From Nitrosomonadales bacterium (lineage in GTDB: Bacteria > Pseudomonadota > Gammaproteobacteria > Burkholderiales > SG8-41), in the NCBI GenBank assembly GCA_009885185.1, contig VFLF01000051.1, forward strand, positions 1 to 5,847: DNA of 5,847 bases. Reading direction: 5' to 3'. How positions within the stretch are numbered: the first letter of the stretch is position 1; every line of letters starts with the position of its first letter. Below, piece by piece: positions 1 through 5,457 of the stretch. The position numbers were made by a program, and so were the translations under genes. Below the pieces are notes generated by a model that had not been told where the DNA came from, ran no database searches, and worked only from the letters and a program-made list of their open reading frames with translations.

Positions 1-518
1 CGGTGATCGCAAGATTGGTTGCGCAGGCCGGTGCCGGGCGGGTGATCGTGCTGACCGCGGAGTTTAACGAGGACGAAGAGGTGGCGTTGTTGCGCTGCGG
101 TGTCAAGGGCTGCTGCCGCCGCGGCGTCGATCCGGAATCGCTGCGGCAGGTGTTGTCCGTGACGCAAAGCGGCGTGTGGGTCACGCGTAGTCTGCTGCCG
201 CGATTGGTATCCGAATTGCGGCGCTACGCGCAGCAAACGGCCGCGCCGATTGCATTGCAACAAACAGCGCCCGCCGAACCGTCGAAGGCCGAGAAGGCGC
301 TCGCGCGGTTACCGTCGGACAAGCTCACCACACTGACGAGACGAGAACTGGATATCGTCAAACTGATTGCCGACGGTGCCACCAACAAGGAAGTCGGCGT
401 CGCGCTGGATATTTCAGATCGCACGGCTAAGGGACATCTATCCAATATCTATCTGAAATTGGGTACTCCAGACAGGGTAAAGCTCATGCTATATTTGCAA
501 GACGAAAGACAGCCCTAG
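1..518 (+). CDS. NarL/LuxR-family response regulator, 5' partial
   Basis: This is the C-terminal part of a two-component response regulator that would act as a cytoplasmic DNA-binding transcription factor. The reading frame is open to the left edge (first full codon at 3), so the GTG at 3 is probably internal. Numbering from that codon, residues 13-70 match the last strands and helices of a receiver domain: VIVLTAE carries the conserved Thr, followed by a GVKG turn. The phosphoacceptor Asp lies outside the window. A linker rich in Ala, Gln and Pro (about 75-105) leads to a LuxR-type helix-turn-helix at 109-166, with LTRRELDIVKLIADGATNKE and then HLSNIYLKLG. The position of the conserved receiver Lys appears to be Arg (R40), and Cys residues cluster at 32, 37 and 38. 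The stop is TAG at 516-518, and I see no clear intrinsic terminator after it. The cognate kinase and target genes cannot be seen. Its place upstream of the exporter gene makes a regulatory link possible but unproven. Confidence 0.9.
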   Translation, partial: VIARLVAQAGAGRVIVLTAEFNEDEEVALLRCGVKGCCRRGVDPESLRQVLSVTQSGVWVTRSLLPRLVSELRRYAQQTAAPIALQQTAPAEPSKAEKALARLPSDKLTTLTRRELDIVKLIADGATNKEVGVALDISDRTAKGHLSNIYLKLGTPDRVKLMLYLQDERQP

Positions 519-715
519 CAGACACCACACTGTGAACTGAGGGCGCGTTGGTGGCAATGTTTAAGTAATTGTTTTTAAATAAAAAAACAAAAAAAGAGAA
601 TGTAGTAGGGAATATGGTATTCGGGTGGAATACGGCGTCGAAAACTAAGATAATGTTGCGTTTATGTCACATATCGAGGGTTTTTGGGGGGGTACAAAAA
701 ATCGCATTCCCAACA

Positions 716-730
716 ACCAGTTAGGCTGGT
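716..730 (+). repeat. short inverted repeat ACCAG-N5-CTGGT
   Basis: Perfect 5-base arms (716-720 and 726-730) surround a 5-base spacer TTAGG. There is no following T-tract, so it is not an intrinsic terminator. It lies about 75 bases before the start codon of the exporter gene and directly precedes the ACTTA cluster, so it may be a protein-binding site or a leader hairpin. The arms are short enough to be chance. Confidence 0.3.
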
Positions 731-731
731 A

Positions 732-763
732 ACTTAACCACATAACTTAGACTTATCCACTTA
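732..763 (+). repeat. cluster of four ACTTA pentamers
   Basis: ACTTA occurs at 732-736, 745-749, 751-755 and 759-763, all in the same orientation, within 32 bases of the leader of the exporter gene. Spacing is irregular (13, 6 and 8 bases between starts), which weakens an operator interpretation. The local sequence is AT-rich, so some repetition is expected. Confidence 0.3.
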
Positions 764-804
764 ATATTGAGTGGAGGTCTTGCTGTTTGTCAGGGGTGCG
801 GTAA

Positions 805-2133
805 ATGAAAAAAACATTAAGAATAAAACTGCTAGTGGGTGCCGTGGCGTTGACCACCAGTGCTTGGGCAAGCGCTCAAACACTCAAGGAAGTGGTTCAG
901 CTGGCCGTGGAAACCAATCCGCAGGTGGGGGCGGTGGCCAAGCGCAAGGATGCGGCGGATGCTGCCGTCAGCGCGGCGAAAGGCGCGTATTTCCCGAAAC
1001 TGGACTTTTTATACGGCTCGGGACGAGAGCGCAGCGACAATGCCACTACTGCGCCGATTGTAGGCCAAGGAAACTTTCTTCGCCTGCATCGCCATCAAGA
1101 AGGAATGGTGCTTAACCAGATGCTATTTGATGGTTTGGGCACGCCAGCTGAAGTGAATCGCCGCCGCGCGATTTCCGACGCGACCGCGTATCGGGTTTAT
1201 GCGACGGCGGAAGAAATCGCCCTGCAGGCCATTGATGCGTACATCGATGTGCTGAAAAACAAGGAACTCGTTACCTTCGCCAGGGAAAACCTCAACGCGC
1301 ACCAGCGCACGTTCGATCAAGTCAAGCTGCGTAGTGATAAGGGTGTCGGACGCCGTGCCGACCTGGAGCAGATCGAGGCGCGTCTCGCGCTGGCCACTGC
1401 AAACGTGTCGTCGGCGGAGAGCAGTCTGCGCGATGCCGAAATCGCTTATCTCAAGGTAGTCGGCAGAAACCCGATCAACCTTGCGCCGGCGCCGGATCCC
1501 AAGAATATACCGAATAATGTCGAAGACGCTGTCAAGGCGGGCTTTGCCAATCATCCCACGCTCAAGTCATCGCATTCCGATATCGAGCAGGCGTCGGCGC
1601 AGCGCGAGTTGGCGCGGTCATTCTGGTTCCCGCGTCTCGAACTGGAGGCGAGCTACACCAATAACCGCAATCTCGATGGCACGGCCGGCCCCAATCGCGA
1701 CCGCATGCTGATGCTGTATTTAAAGTGGAACCTTTTCCGTGGCGGCTTTGATTACCATCGCCTGAAAGAGACCGCGCTGCAAATCGACGAAGCGACGGAA
1801 ATCTCGCGCAATACCAACCGTCAGGTCGAGAACGCTGTGCGTTTGGCTTATAACGCATTCGCTACCGCCCGCGACCGCATTCCGTCGTTGGCCCGCTACG
1901 TGAAATCCAGCGATTCAACCCGTGCGGCCTATGCGCAGCAGTTTGCCATCGGCCAGCGCACGTTGCTGGACCTGCTGGATGCGGAAAACGAATATTTCAC
2001 GTCCCGCAGCACGGATGCCACCGGCAGATATATTCAGTTGTCGGCAAAATATCGCGTGCTCAATGCGATGGGACAATTGCTTGCCACGCTGGAAGTCAAG
2101 GCGCCGGACCAAGCGACATTGCGCGAGCGCTAA
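805..2133 (+). CDS. TolC-family outer-membrane protein, AggA/LapE type (type I secretion)
   Basis: This is the outer-membrane channel of a type I secretion system, 442 residues, close to the usual length. Residues 1-24 form a Sec signal peptide: basic KK near the start, a hydrophobic core and a likely cut after ASA before Q25. The mature protein shows the duplicated outer-membrane-factor repeat. The first half has KGAYFPKLDF (about 59-68) and QMLFDG (105-110); the second has FWFPRLELEASY (273-284) and KWNLFRGG (307-314). Near the C-terminus, FAIGQRTLLDLLDAENE (380-396) is typical of AggA/LapE proteins that export large RTX adhesins. The ATG at 805 is supported by AGGGG at 792-796, eight bases upstream. 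A strong terminator follows, so it is probably monocistronic. The LapA-like adhesin gene at 5458 is its likely substrate gene. No ABC transporter or membrane-fusion gene adjoins it here. Assignment to TolC family is firm; LapE-type function is an inference. Confidence 0.93.
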   Translation: MKKTLRIKLLVGAVALTTSAWASAQTLKEVVQLAVETNPQVGAVAKRKDAADAAVSAAKGAYFPKLDFLYGSGRERSDNATTAPIVGQGNFLRLHRHQEGMVLNQMLFDGLGTPAEVNRRRAISDATAYRVYATAEEIALQAIDAYIDVLKNKELVTFARENLNAHQRTFDQVKLRSDKGVGRRADLEQIEARLALATANVSSAESSLRDAEIAYLKVVGRNPINLAPAPDPKNIPNNVEDAVKAGFANHPTLKSSHSDIEQASAQRELARSFWFPRLELEASYTNNRNLDGTAGPNRDRMLMLYLKWNLFRGGFDYHRLKETALQIDEATEISRNTNRQVENAVRLAYNAFATARDRIPSLARYVKSSDSTRAAYAQQFAIGQRTLLDLLDAENEYFTSRSTDATGRYIQLSAKYRVLNAMGQLLATLEVKAPDQATLRER

Positions 2134-2165
2134 AAAGCACAGACCGCACGTTTCTTGATTTGCCG

Positions 2166-2196
2166 CGAGGGGCGCTTTGTGCGCCCCTTGTTTTTT
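2166..2196 (+). terminator. intrinsic terminator after the TolC-family gene
   Basis: Perfect 8-base arms AGGGGCGC (2168-2175) and GCGCCCCT (2181-2188) enclose the 5-base loop TTTGT. The stem can extend by a G-U pair and a C-G pair (2166-2167 with 2189-2190). A run of six T follows at 2191-2196. It lies 32 bases after the stop codon and should separate the exporter gene from the next transcription unit. Confidence 0.92.
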
Positions 2197-2242
2197 CAGG
2201 CATACTAGCGACCATGCACACCAATCACACAAAGCGTGACAT

Positions 2243-2587
2243 ATGCCGTATGTAATCCGTGACGCAGACGGGAAAATCGTTCAGGTCTTTGAGCAGCCCG
2301 TTACCGGCAAATCCGAAGCGGTTTCCGCGGACTCCGCAGATTACAAACAATTCGTCGACGAGCGCTCAGCGCACAGCGCCGAAGAGTTGCGGCAGAAGCT
2401 TGCCGCCAGCGACAGCGGCATGGCGCGGCTGGTGGAAGACCTGGTAGATTTGCTGATCAACAAGGGTGTGATCAAGTTTACCGATTTGCCCGCTGCGGCA
2501 GGAGCCAAATACCTCGAACGCCAGACCGCACGCGAACGCCTGCACGCCTACAAGAACCTCATCGTCGACGAGAAAGACATTATCTGA
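2243..2587 (+). CDS. small conserved protein of unknown function (often labelled 'tryptophan synthase beta-like')
   Basis: The product is 114 residues, acidic, with no signal peptide or membrane segment, so it is probably cytoplasmic. It opens with MPYVIRDADGKIVQVFEQP, and a conserved-looking core at 61-94 contains ARLVEDLVDLLINKGVIKFT followed by DLP. This resembles a small proteobacterial family (N-terminal P-[FY]-V-x-R-D-x-x-G-x-I and a core V-E-D-L-[IV]-D-x-L-I-x-K-x-x-I-x-F-T-D-L-P). From memory, databases often call it tryptophan synthase beta subunit-like. It is far too short to be TrpB and shows no PLP-lysine motif, so that name should not be read as a function. The ATG at 2243 starts the family-like N-terminus, although no strong Shine-Dalgarno sequence precedes it. 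It lies 54 bases before the M23 peptidase gene on the same strand, which suggests co-transcription. Confidence 0.8.
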   Translation: MPYVIRDADGKIVQVFEQPVTGKSEAVSADSADYKQFVDERSAHSAEELRQKLAASDSGMARLVEDLVDLLINKGVIKFTDLPAAAGAKYLERQTARERLHAYKNLIVDEKDII

Positions 2588-2641
2588 CGCGCCCGCGCGC
2601 CTGTCCGCGCCGCCCCTCCGGGCCAAACTGATCTTTCCGCC

Positions 2642-3973
2642 ATGTACCCGCCGCTCTTTCCGCTCCTGCTGCTGCATTTGTTGACGCTGATGGTGTTTGT
2701 TCCACCCAAGGCGGCGGCGCAGCCGTCGCTCATCCAATTGCCGTCGCTGTCGCAACCCGTGATCGAGGTGGCGGCTTTTCGGGTTGCCCCGGTCAGGCTG
2801 GGGCCGCCGGAACGCCTGCGCAAAGTCACAGCGATTGATGATCTACTGCTGTTGCCCGCGCCCGCCGCCGGGGGTGAAAGCGAGCTGGAAACGCGGGTAC
2901 TGGCCGCAGAAACGTGGGTTGATGTCTTGCAGCGCATCCATGCCGGCCTGCGTCTTCCGCCGCTGGCAAACGACGTGGTTGCGCCGACAGGGTTATTACC
3001 GCCGCCGGAACCCGGTAAATATCTACGAGCGCGCAGCACGCCCGGCGGCTCGACTGAAATTGACTACATCATCAAGCCCGATGAGGCATATACCCTCTCG
3101 ATACGCGGTGGCACCATGCAGGTTCAGGCTCATACCGCCGATCCGAGGCTTATCGAGCGCATGCGCGCTGACCCGGCCAAGGCCTCATTATTTACCGCGA
3201 CCAACGCCATCGGGTTGCCCGAAAGCATTGCGTTGCAACTCACGGAAATATTTGCCGGCGAAGTGGATTTTCATAGAGAACTTCACCAGGGATATCGCTG
3301 CGCCATCGTGTATGAGGCCAATTATCGCGAAGGGTTCATCGAGAAATCAGGGCGCATACTGGCAGCCGAACTCGAGGTTGGCAATCGCCAGTTCAGGGCA
3401 TATTACACGCTCGATACAAAGGGGCGCGCTGCCTACTTCGATGCCAGCGGCAAGACGACGCGCCGCATGTTTCGCCGCTCCCCCGTGGAATTCACGCGCA
3501 TCACGTCGGAATACACGCTTGCTCGTTTTCATCCTGTCTTGGGTATCTGGCGCGCCCATCGCGGCGTCGATTACGCCGCGCCGATGGGTGCAAAAGTGAT
3601 GACGGTGGCCGATGGCGTGGTGGAGTTTGTGGGACCGCGTGGCGACTATGGCAATCTCGTCGTCATTCGTCATCAGGAAAAATTCATGACTTACTATGGG
3701 CACCTGAGCGAGTTTGCGCCGGGGTTGGCTGTCGGTAACAAGGTGGAGCAGGGGCAAGTCGTGGGACTGGTGGGCATGACGGGGCTCGCCACTGGGCCGC
3801 ATCTGCATTTCGAGTTTCATGCCCGCGACACGAATGGCGTCTGGAATTCCGTGCCGGCCCCGGACATGATTGAATCCACGATTGCAGCGGCGCCGGGGTT
3901 TGGCGCATTGGTTAGCGGCTATCGTGAAAGACTGACCGTGGCCGACACCGCCAATGTCGTGGTTCTCGACTGA
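2642..3973 (+). CDS. M23-family peptidoglycan metalloendopeptidase (MepM/YebA-like)
   Basis: This 443-residue exported enzyme is predicted to cleave peptide cross-links in periplasmic peptidoglycan, as MepM-type DD-endopeptidases do. Residues 1-26 are a hydrophobic leader ending AAA before Q27, a plausible signal peptide although without basic residues at the start. Residues 83-105 may be a LysM/OapA-like segment. About 183-285 resembles the Csd3-type second domain (SLFTATNAIGLPESIALQLT, then FHREL and YEANYREGF). The C-terminal LytM domain (about 296-400) has the full zinc and catalytic set: H306-x3-D310 in HRGVDYAAP, H354 in YYGHLS, and H387/H389 in TGPHLHFEF. It therefore looks active. No good Shine-Dalgarno sequence precedes the ATG, but no other in-frame start fits the leader. 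The gene ends 18 bases before the convergent kinase gene's stop. A housekeeping cell-wall role is more likely than a direct link to the adhesin. Confidence 0.92.
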   Translation: MYPPLFPLLLLHLLTLMVFVPPKAAAQPSLIQLPSLSQPVIEVAAFRVAPVRLGPPERLRKVTAIDDLLLLPAPAAGGESELETRVLAAETWVDVLQRIHAGLRLPPLANDVVAPTGLLPPPEPGKYLRARSTPGGSTEIDYIIKPDEAYTLSIRGGTMQVQAHTADPRLIERMRADPAKASLFTATNAIGLPESIALQLTEIFAGEVDFHRELHQGYRCAIVYEANYREGFIEKSGRILAAELEVGNRQFRAYYTLDTKGRAAYFDASGKTTRRMFRRSPVEFTRITSEYTLARFHPVLGIWRAHRGVDYAAPMGAKVMTVADGVVEFVGPRGDYGNLVVIRHQEKFMTYYGHLSEFAPGLAVGNKVEQGQVVGLVGMTGLATGPHLHFEFHARDTNGVWNSVPAPDMIESTIAAAPGFGALVSGYRERLTVADTANVVVLD

Positions 3974-3991
3974 ATCGCGTTACCGGTGGCG

Positions 3992-5074
3992 CTACACGAG
4001 TTGCTGCAGTAGTTCCACGCAGTCCAAATCCTCGTAGGCTGCAAAAACGCGTTCGAGGTTTTCCCACCACGCGGCAGGTTGCACGCCATAGGACGATACA
4101 TAGATAGGCGTACACAACTGCTTGATCACCGACAATCGGTAATCCTTCCAGCAGGTTTCCCATGCGTAGTCGCCGACGCCTGCCGCGCACAGCGCGCGGT
4201 GGTATTGGCGCAAAAATGCCCTCTCCAGCCGTCCGCGCCGCTCCGCGTTCCATTGCAACGCCATCATGAAGGCGAGATCGTCCGTGGCGGGCGCGATTTC
4301 CCATGATTGCCAATCGATGATGCGGCAATCGGCCGTCGTCCTGCTCACCAGGAAATTCTGTGCATGAGTGTCACTGTGCGTCAGGGTCAGCGGCCCCGCG
4401 CCTTGCCGCTCCAGCAAGCGGGGATAGGCCATGCATAGCTTGCGCAAAGTCTCGCGCCGCCCGCTGGAGATTCTGTCACCCAGGCGCGCGACGAATTTGC
4501 CGATCAACAGGGTGTTGGTGGCGGCATAACGGCTTCGCCGCTCCTCGCGAAACGGGCTGCCGATGCGCGTGCCCAGCCGTGCATCGTTCCACCACGCCGC
4601 GTGAAAGCACGCCAGACTATCCACCATGCGCCCACAAGCCGCCAGCGTCGGCGGCAATGCCTTGCCCGCACACGCATGCGTGGCGGAAAGATCTTCCAGC
4701 AGAATATGGAAGCCGCCCGTATGCGCATCATAGGCCGCATGGTAGCAATGCGCCGAAGGCTGATGCGTCATGGCGGGCGCAATCGCGTTGTAAAACTCGA
4801 CTTCACGCGGCTCGAACGACGGCGTGCTTCGTACCGTGCGACCGGGCGAATTGAACTTGAGCAACAGTGCCGCGGGCGGCGCACCGCCATCGGCACCGAC
4901 GGCATCGCCGGTGTAGCTGACCTGCAATCGTGCCATCATCGAATAATTCGACTGCCGCCGGATGTCGCGTATTACGCGCGCGACACGGCCACGCGTCAGA
5001 CAACCGCTGGCAACCAGCGTTTGCGTCAGCCATTCGGCGCTGACCTGACTTAAATCAGAAAGTGGAGTTTTCAT
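3992..5074 (-). CDS. phosphotransferase of the aminoglycoside-phosphotransferase/EcKinase-like fold
   Basis: The predicted cytoplasmic small-molecule kinase has 360 residues from the ATG at 5074-5072. Visible landmarks, numbered from there, are a candidate ATP-binding Lys in LLLKFNSP (K73), REVEFY with a likely helix-C Glu (E91 or E93), a hinge-like HILLEDLS (about 123-130), a catalytic loop HSDTHAQN (H233, D235, N240) and a metal-binding DWQ (D254) in IIDWQSWEIAP. The kinase fold looks complete. The substrate is unknown, and homology to this broad group does not imply antibiotic resistance. The start is uncertain. The frame stays open to a GTG at 5269-5267 and has an ATG at 5113-5111, but residues upstream of 5074 look unlike the family, whereas DLSQVSAEWLTQTL just after it resembles a normal N-terminus. 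None of the three starts has a convincing Shine-Dalgarno sequence. It is convergent with the M23 gene and divergent from the adhesin gene. Confidence 0.82.
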   Translation of the reverse strand: MKTPLSDLSQVSAEWLTQTLVASGCLTRGRVARVIRDIRRQSNYSMMARLQVSYTGDAVGADGGAPPAALLLKFNSPGRTVRSTPSFEPREVEFYNAIAPAMTHQPSAHCYHAAYDAHTGGFHILLEDLSATHACAGKALPPTLAACGRMVDSLACFHAAWWNDARLGTRIGSPFREERRSRYAATNTLLIGKFVARLGDRISSGRRETLRKLCMAYPRLLERQGAGPLTLTHSDTHAQNFLVSRTTADCRIIDWQSWEIAPATDDLAFMMALQWNAERRGRLERAFLRQYHRALCAAGVGDYAWETCWKDYRLSVIKQLCTPIYVSSYGVQPAAWWENLERVFAAYEDLDCVELLQQLV

Positions 5075-5227
5075 GGACAGGAGGTGACATCCGGTGGCGG
5101 CGATTGTATCCATCTGGCGCACGCCTGAATGGGCGGTATGCGTGCGGTTGTCCCGTGCGATCAGGGCGGCGAAAGTTGATCCGAACCCGCCACACCTCGT
5201 AACGCCCGAAATGAGCCGGTTTTCATG

Positions 5228-5239
5228 TCGATACCTTGG
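5228..5239 (+). repeat. upstream copy of the TCGATACC motif
   Basis: TCGATACCTTGG here is nearly identical to the two motifs at 5338-5349 (TCGATACCAAGG) and 5352-5364 (TCGATACCTTTGG). It lies 110 bases before the first of them, start to start. Such an arrangement could allow cooperative binding by DNA looping, but only one remote copy is seen. Confidence 0.4.
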
Positions 5240-5300
5240 AATCACCCGGTCCGACCGTACCTTTTTCACGAAAACACATTAACATGTTGTTTTTAAAGGA

Positions 5301-5328
5301 TTTATAGTTAAAACCACTAGTGTGTCAT
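5301..5328 (-). promoter_or_regulatory. candidate minus-strand sigma-70 promoter toward the kinase
   Basis: Read on the minus strand, ATGACA (5328-5323, five of six to TTGACA) and TATAAA (5306-5301, five of six to TATAAT) are separated by 16 bases. Transcription would start near 5294 and run toward the kinase, giving a leader of about 220 bases to the ATG at 5074, or about 25 bases to the GTG at 5269. The -35 box overlaps the CRP-like site, so an activator or repressor bound there would affect this promoter. The region is AT-rich, so a chance match is possible. Confidence 0.4.
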
Positions 5329-5336
5329 AAATCACA
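5321..5336. promoter_or_regulatory. CRP/FNR-superfamily-like binding site
   Basis: TGTGT-CATAAA-TCACA differs at one base from the classic CRP core TGTGA-N6-TCACA. Its centre lies 129 bases upstream of the adhesin start codon and about 52 bases upstream of the TTGACA box, far for a class I site but usable with other factors. It overlaps the -35 of the minus-strand promoter candidate. The cognate regulator is unknown; CRP-, Vfr- or Clp-type proteins share this recognition pattern. Confidence 0.45.
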
Positions 5337-5364
5337 ATCGATACCAAGGTATCGATACCTTTGG
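5337..5364. repeat. palindrome AAGGTATCGATACCTT with overlapping direct repeats
   Basis: Bases 5346-5361 are a perfect 16-base palindrome. Overlapping it, ATCGATACC is repeated directly at 5337-5345 and 5351-5359, 14 bases apart, and GATACC-AA-GGTATC (5340-5353) forms a second inverted repeat. This is the architecture of an operator for a dimeric regulator. It sits 16 bases upstream of the TTGACA box. No T-tract follows, so it is not a terminator. The protein that binds is not identifiable from sequence. Confidence 0.65.
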
Positions 5365-5379
5365 CCCTGTTGCAACGCC

Positions 5380-5410
5380 TTGACAGTGTGCAGAATGCTA
5401 CCAATCTAAC
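5380..5410 (+). promoter_or_regulatory. candidate sigma-70 promoter of the adhesin gene
   Basis: A perfect -35 hexamer TTGACA lies at 5380-5385. The -10 is weak: AATCTA at 5403-5408 gives a 17-base spacer, and TCTAAC at 5405-5410 gives 19. A consensus -35 with a poor -10 is consistent with dependence on an activator, for which the sites just upstream are candidates. Transcription would start near 5415, leaving a leader of about 40 bases before the start codon. Confidence 0.5.
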
Positions 5411-5457
5411 CGGGCACCTTGTCTGGTTACGGATACAAACACTCGGGGGGTTTCATC

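Larger units (their letters stand above)
519..804 (+). promoter_or_regulatory. AT-rich intergenic region upstream of the TolC-family gene
   Basis: This 286-base gap holds no convincing gene. It contains A/T-rich runs at 569-595, including two A7 tracts, and a G-rich stretch at 678-692 (GGG, T5, G7). There is a small inverted repeat at 716-730 and four ACTTA pentamers between 732 and 763. A possible -10 box, GATAAT, lies at 649-654, but its -35 partner (TGGAAT at 626-631, 17-base spacer) is poor. The promoter of the 805-2133 gene should be here, but its exact position is not certain. TTTATGTCACA at 661-671 resembles one half of the CRP-like site found upstream of the adhesin gene. Confidence 0.5.
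5075..5457. promoter_or_regulatory. divergent control region between the kinase and adhesin genes
   Basis: This stretch of 383 bases separates two divergently transcribed genes. The part near the kinase (5075-5270) is GC-rich and may be kinase leader or an N-terminal extension. It also contains AGGAGGTGA at 5079-5087 on the plus strand. The part from about 5270 to 5340 is AT-rich. Listed separately are a minus-strand promoter candidate, a CRP-like site, a perfect palindrome with repeated TCGATACC motifs, and a plus-strand TTGACA box. The density of motifs suggests a regulated promoter, consistent with a large and costly surface adhesin. Confidence 0.6.

Noticed and set aside
552..572. Sigma-54 promoter beginning at TGGCA
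   Set aside because: There is no TTGCA-like -12 element at the required spacing.
771..1115. 114-codon plus-strand frame overlapping the start of the TolC-family gene
   Set aside because: It overlaps a firmly identified gene in another frame, and its product is low-complexity and Gly/Arg/Cys-rich, as expected of a shadow frame in GC-rich DNA.
1123..1554. 143-codon minus-strand frame inside the TolC-family gene
   Set aside because: It is fully antisense to a coding region with clear protein family motifs and has no recognisable domain.
2177..2206. Promoter TTGTGC-N18-CATACT for the small gene at 2243
   Set aside because: Both boxes are poor matches and the -35 lies inside the terminator hairpin; kept only as a remote possibility.
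2784..3599. 271-codon plus-strand frame inside the M23 peptidase gene
   Set aside because: It is long, but lies wholly within the peptidase in another frame. Its composition is rich in Arg, Pro and Cys, with no domain, which marks a shadow.
3977..3992. GCGTTACCGGTGGCGC between the convergent stops as a bidirectional terminator
   Set aside because: The possible stem is five pairs including two G-U pairs, and neither side has a T-tract.
4601..5053. 150-codon plus-strand frame antisense to the kinase
   Set aside because: The minus-strand kinase has complete catalytic motifs; this frame is Arg-rich with no family resemblance.
5271..5293. AAAACA-N11-TGTTTT inverted repeat as an operator
   Set aside because: The arms are low-complexity A/T runs in an AT-rich region and could easily arise by chance.
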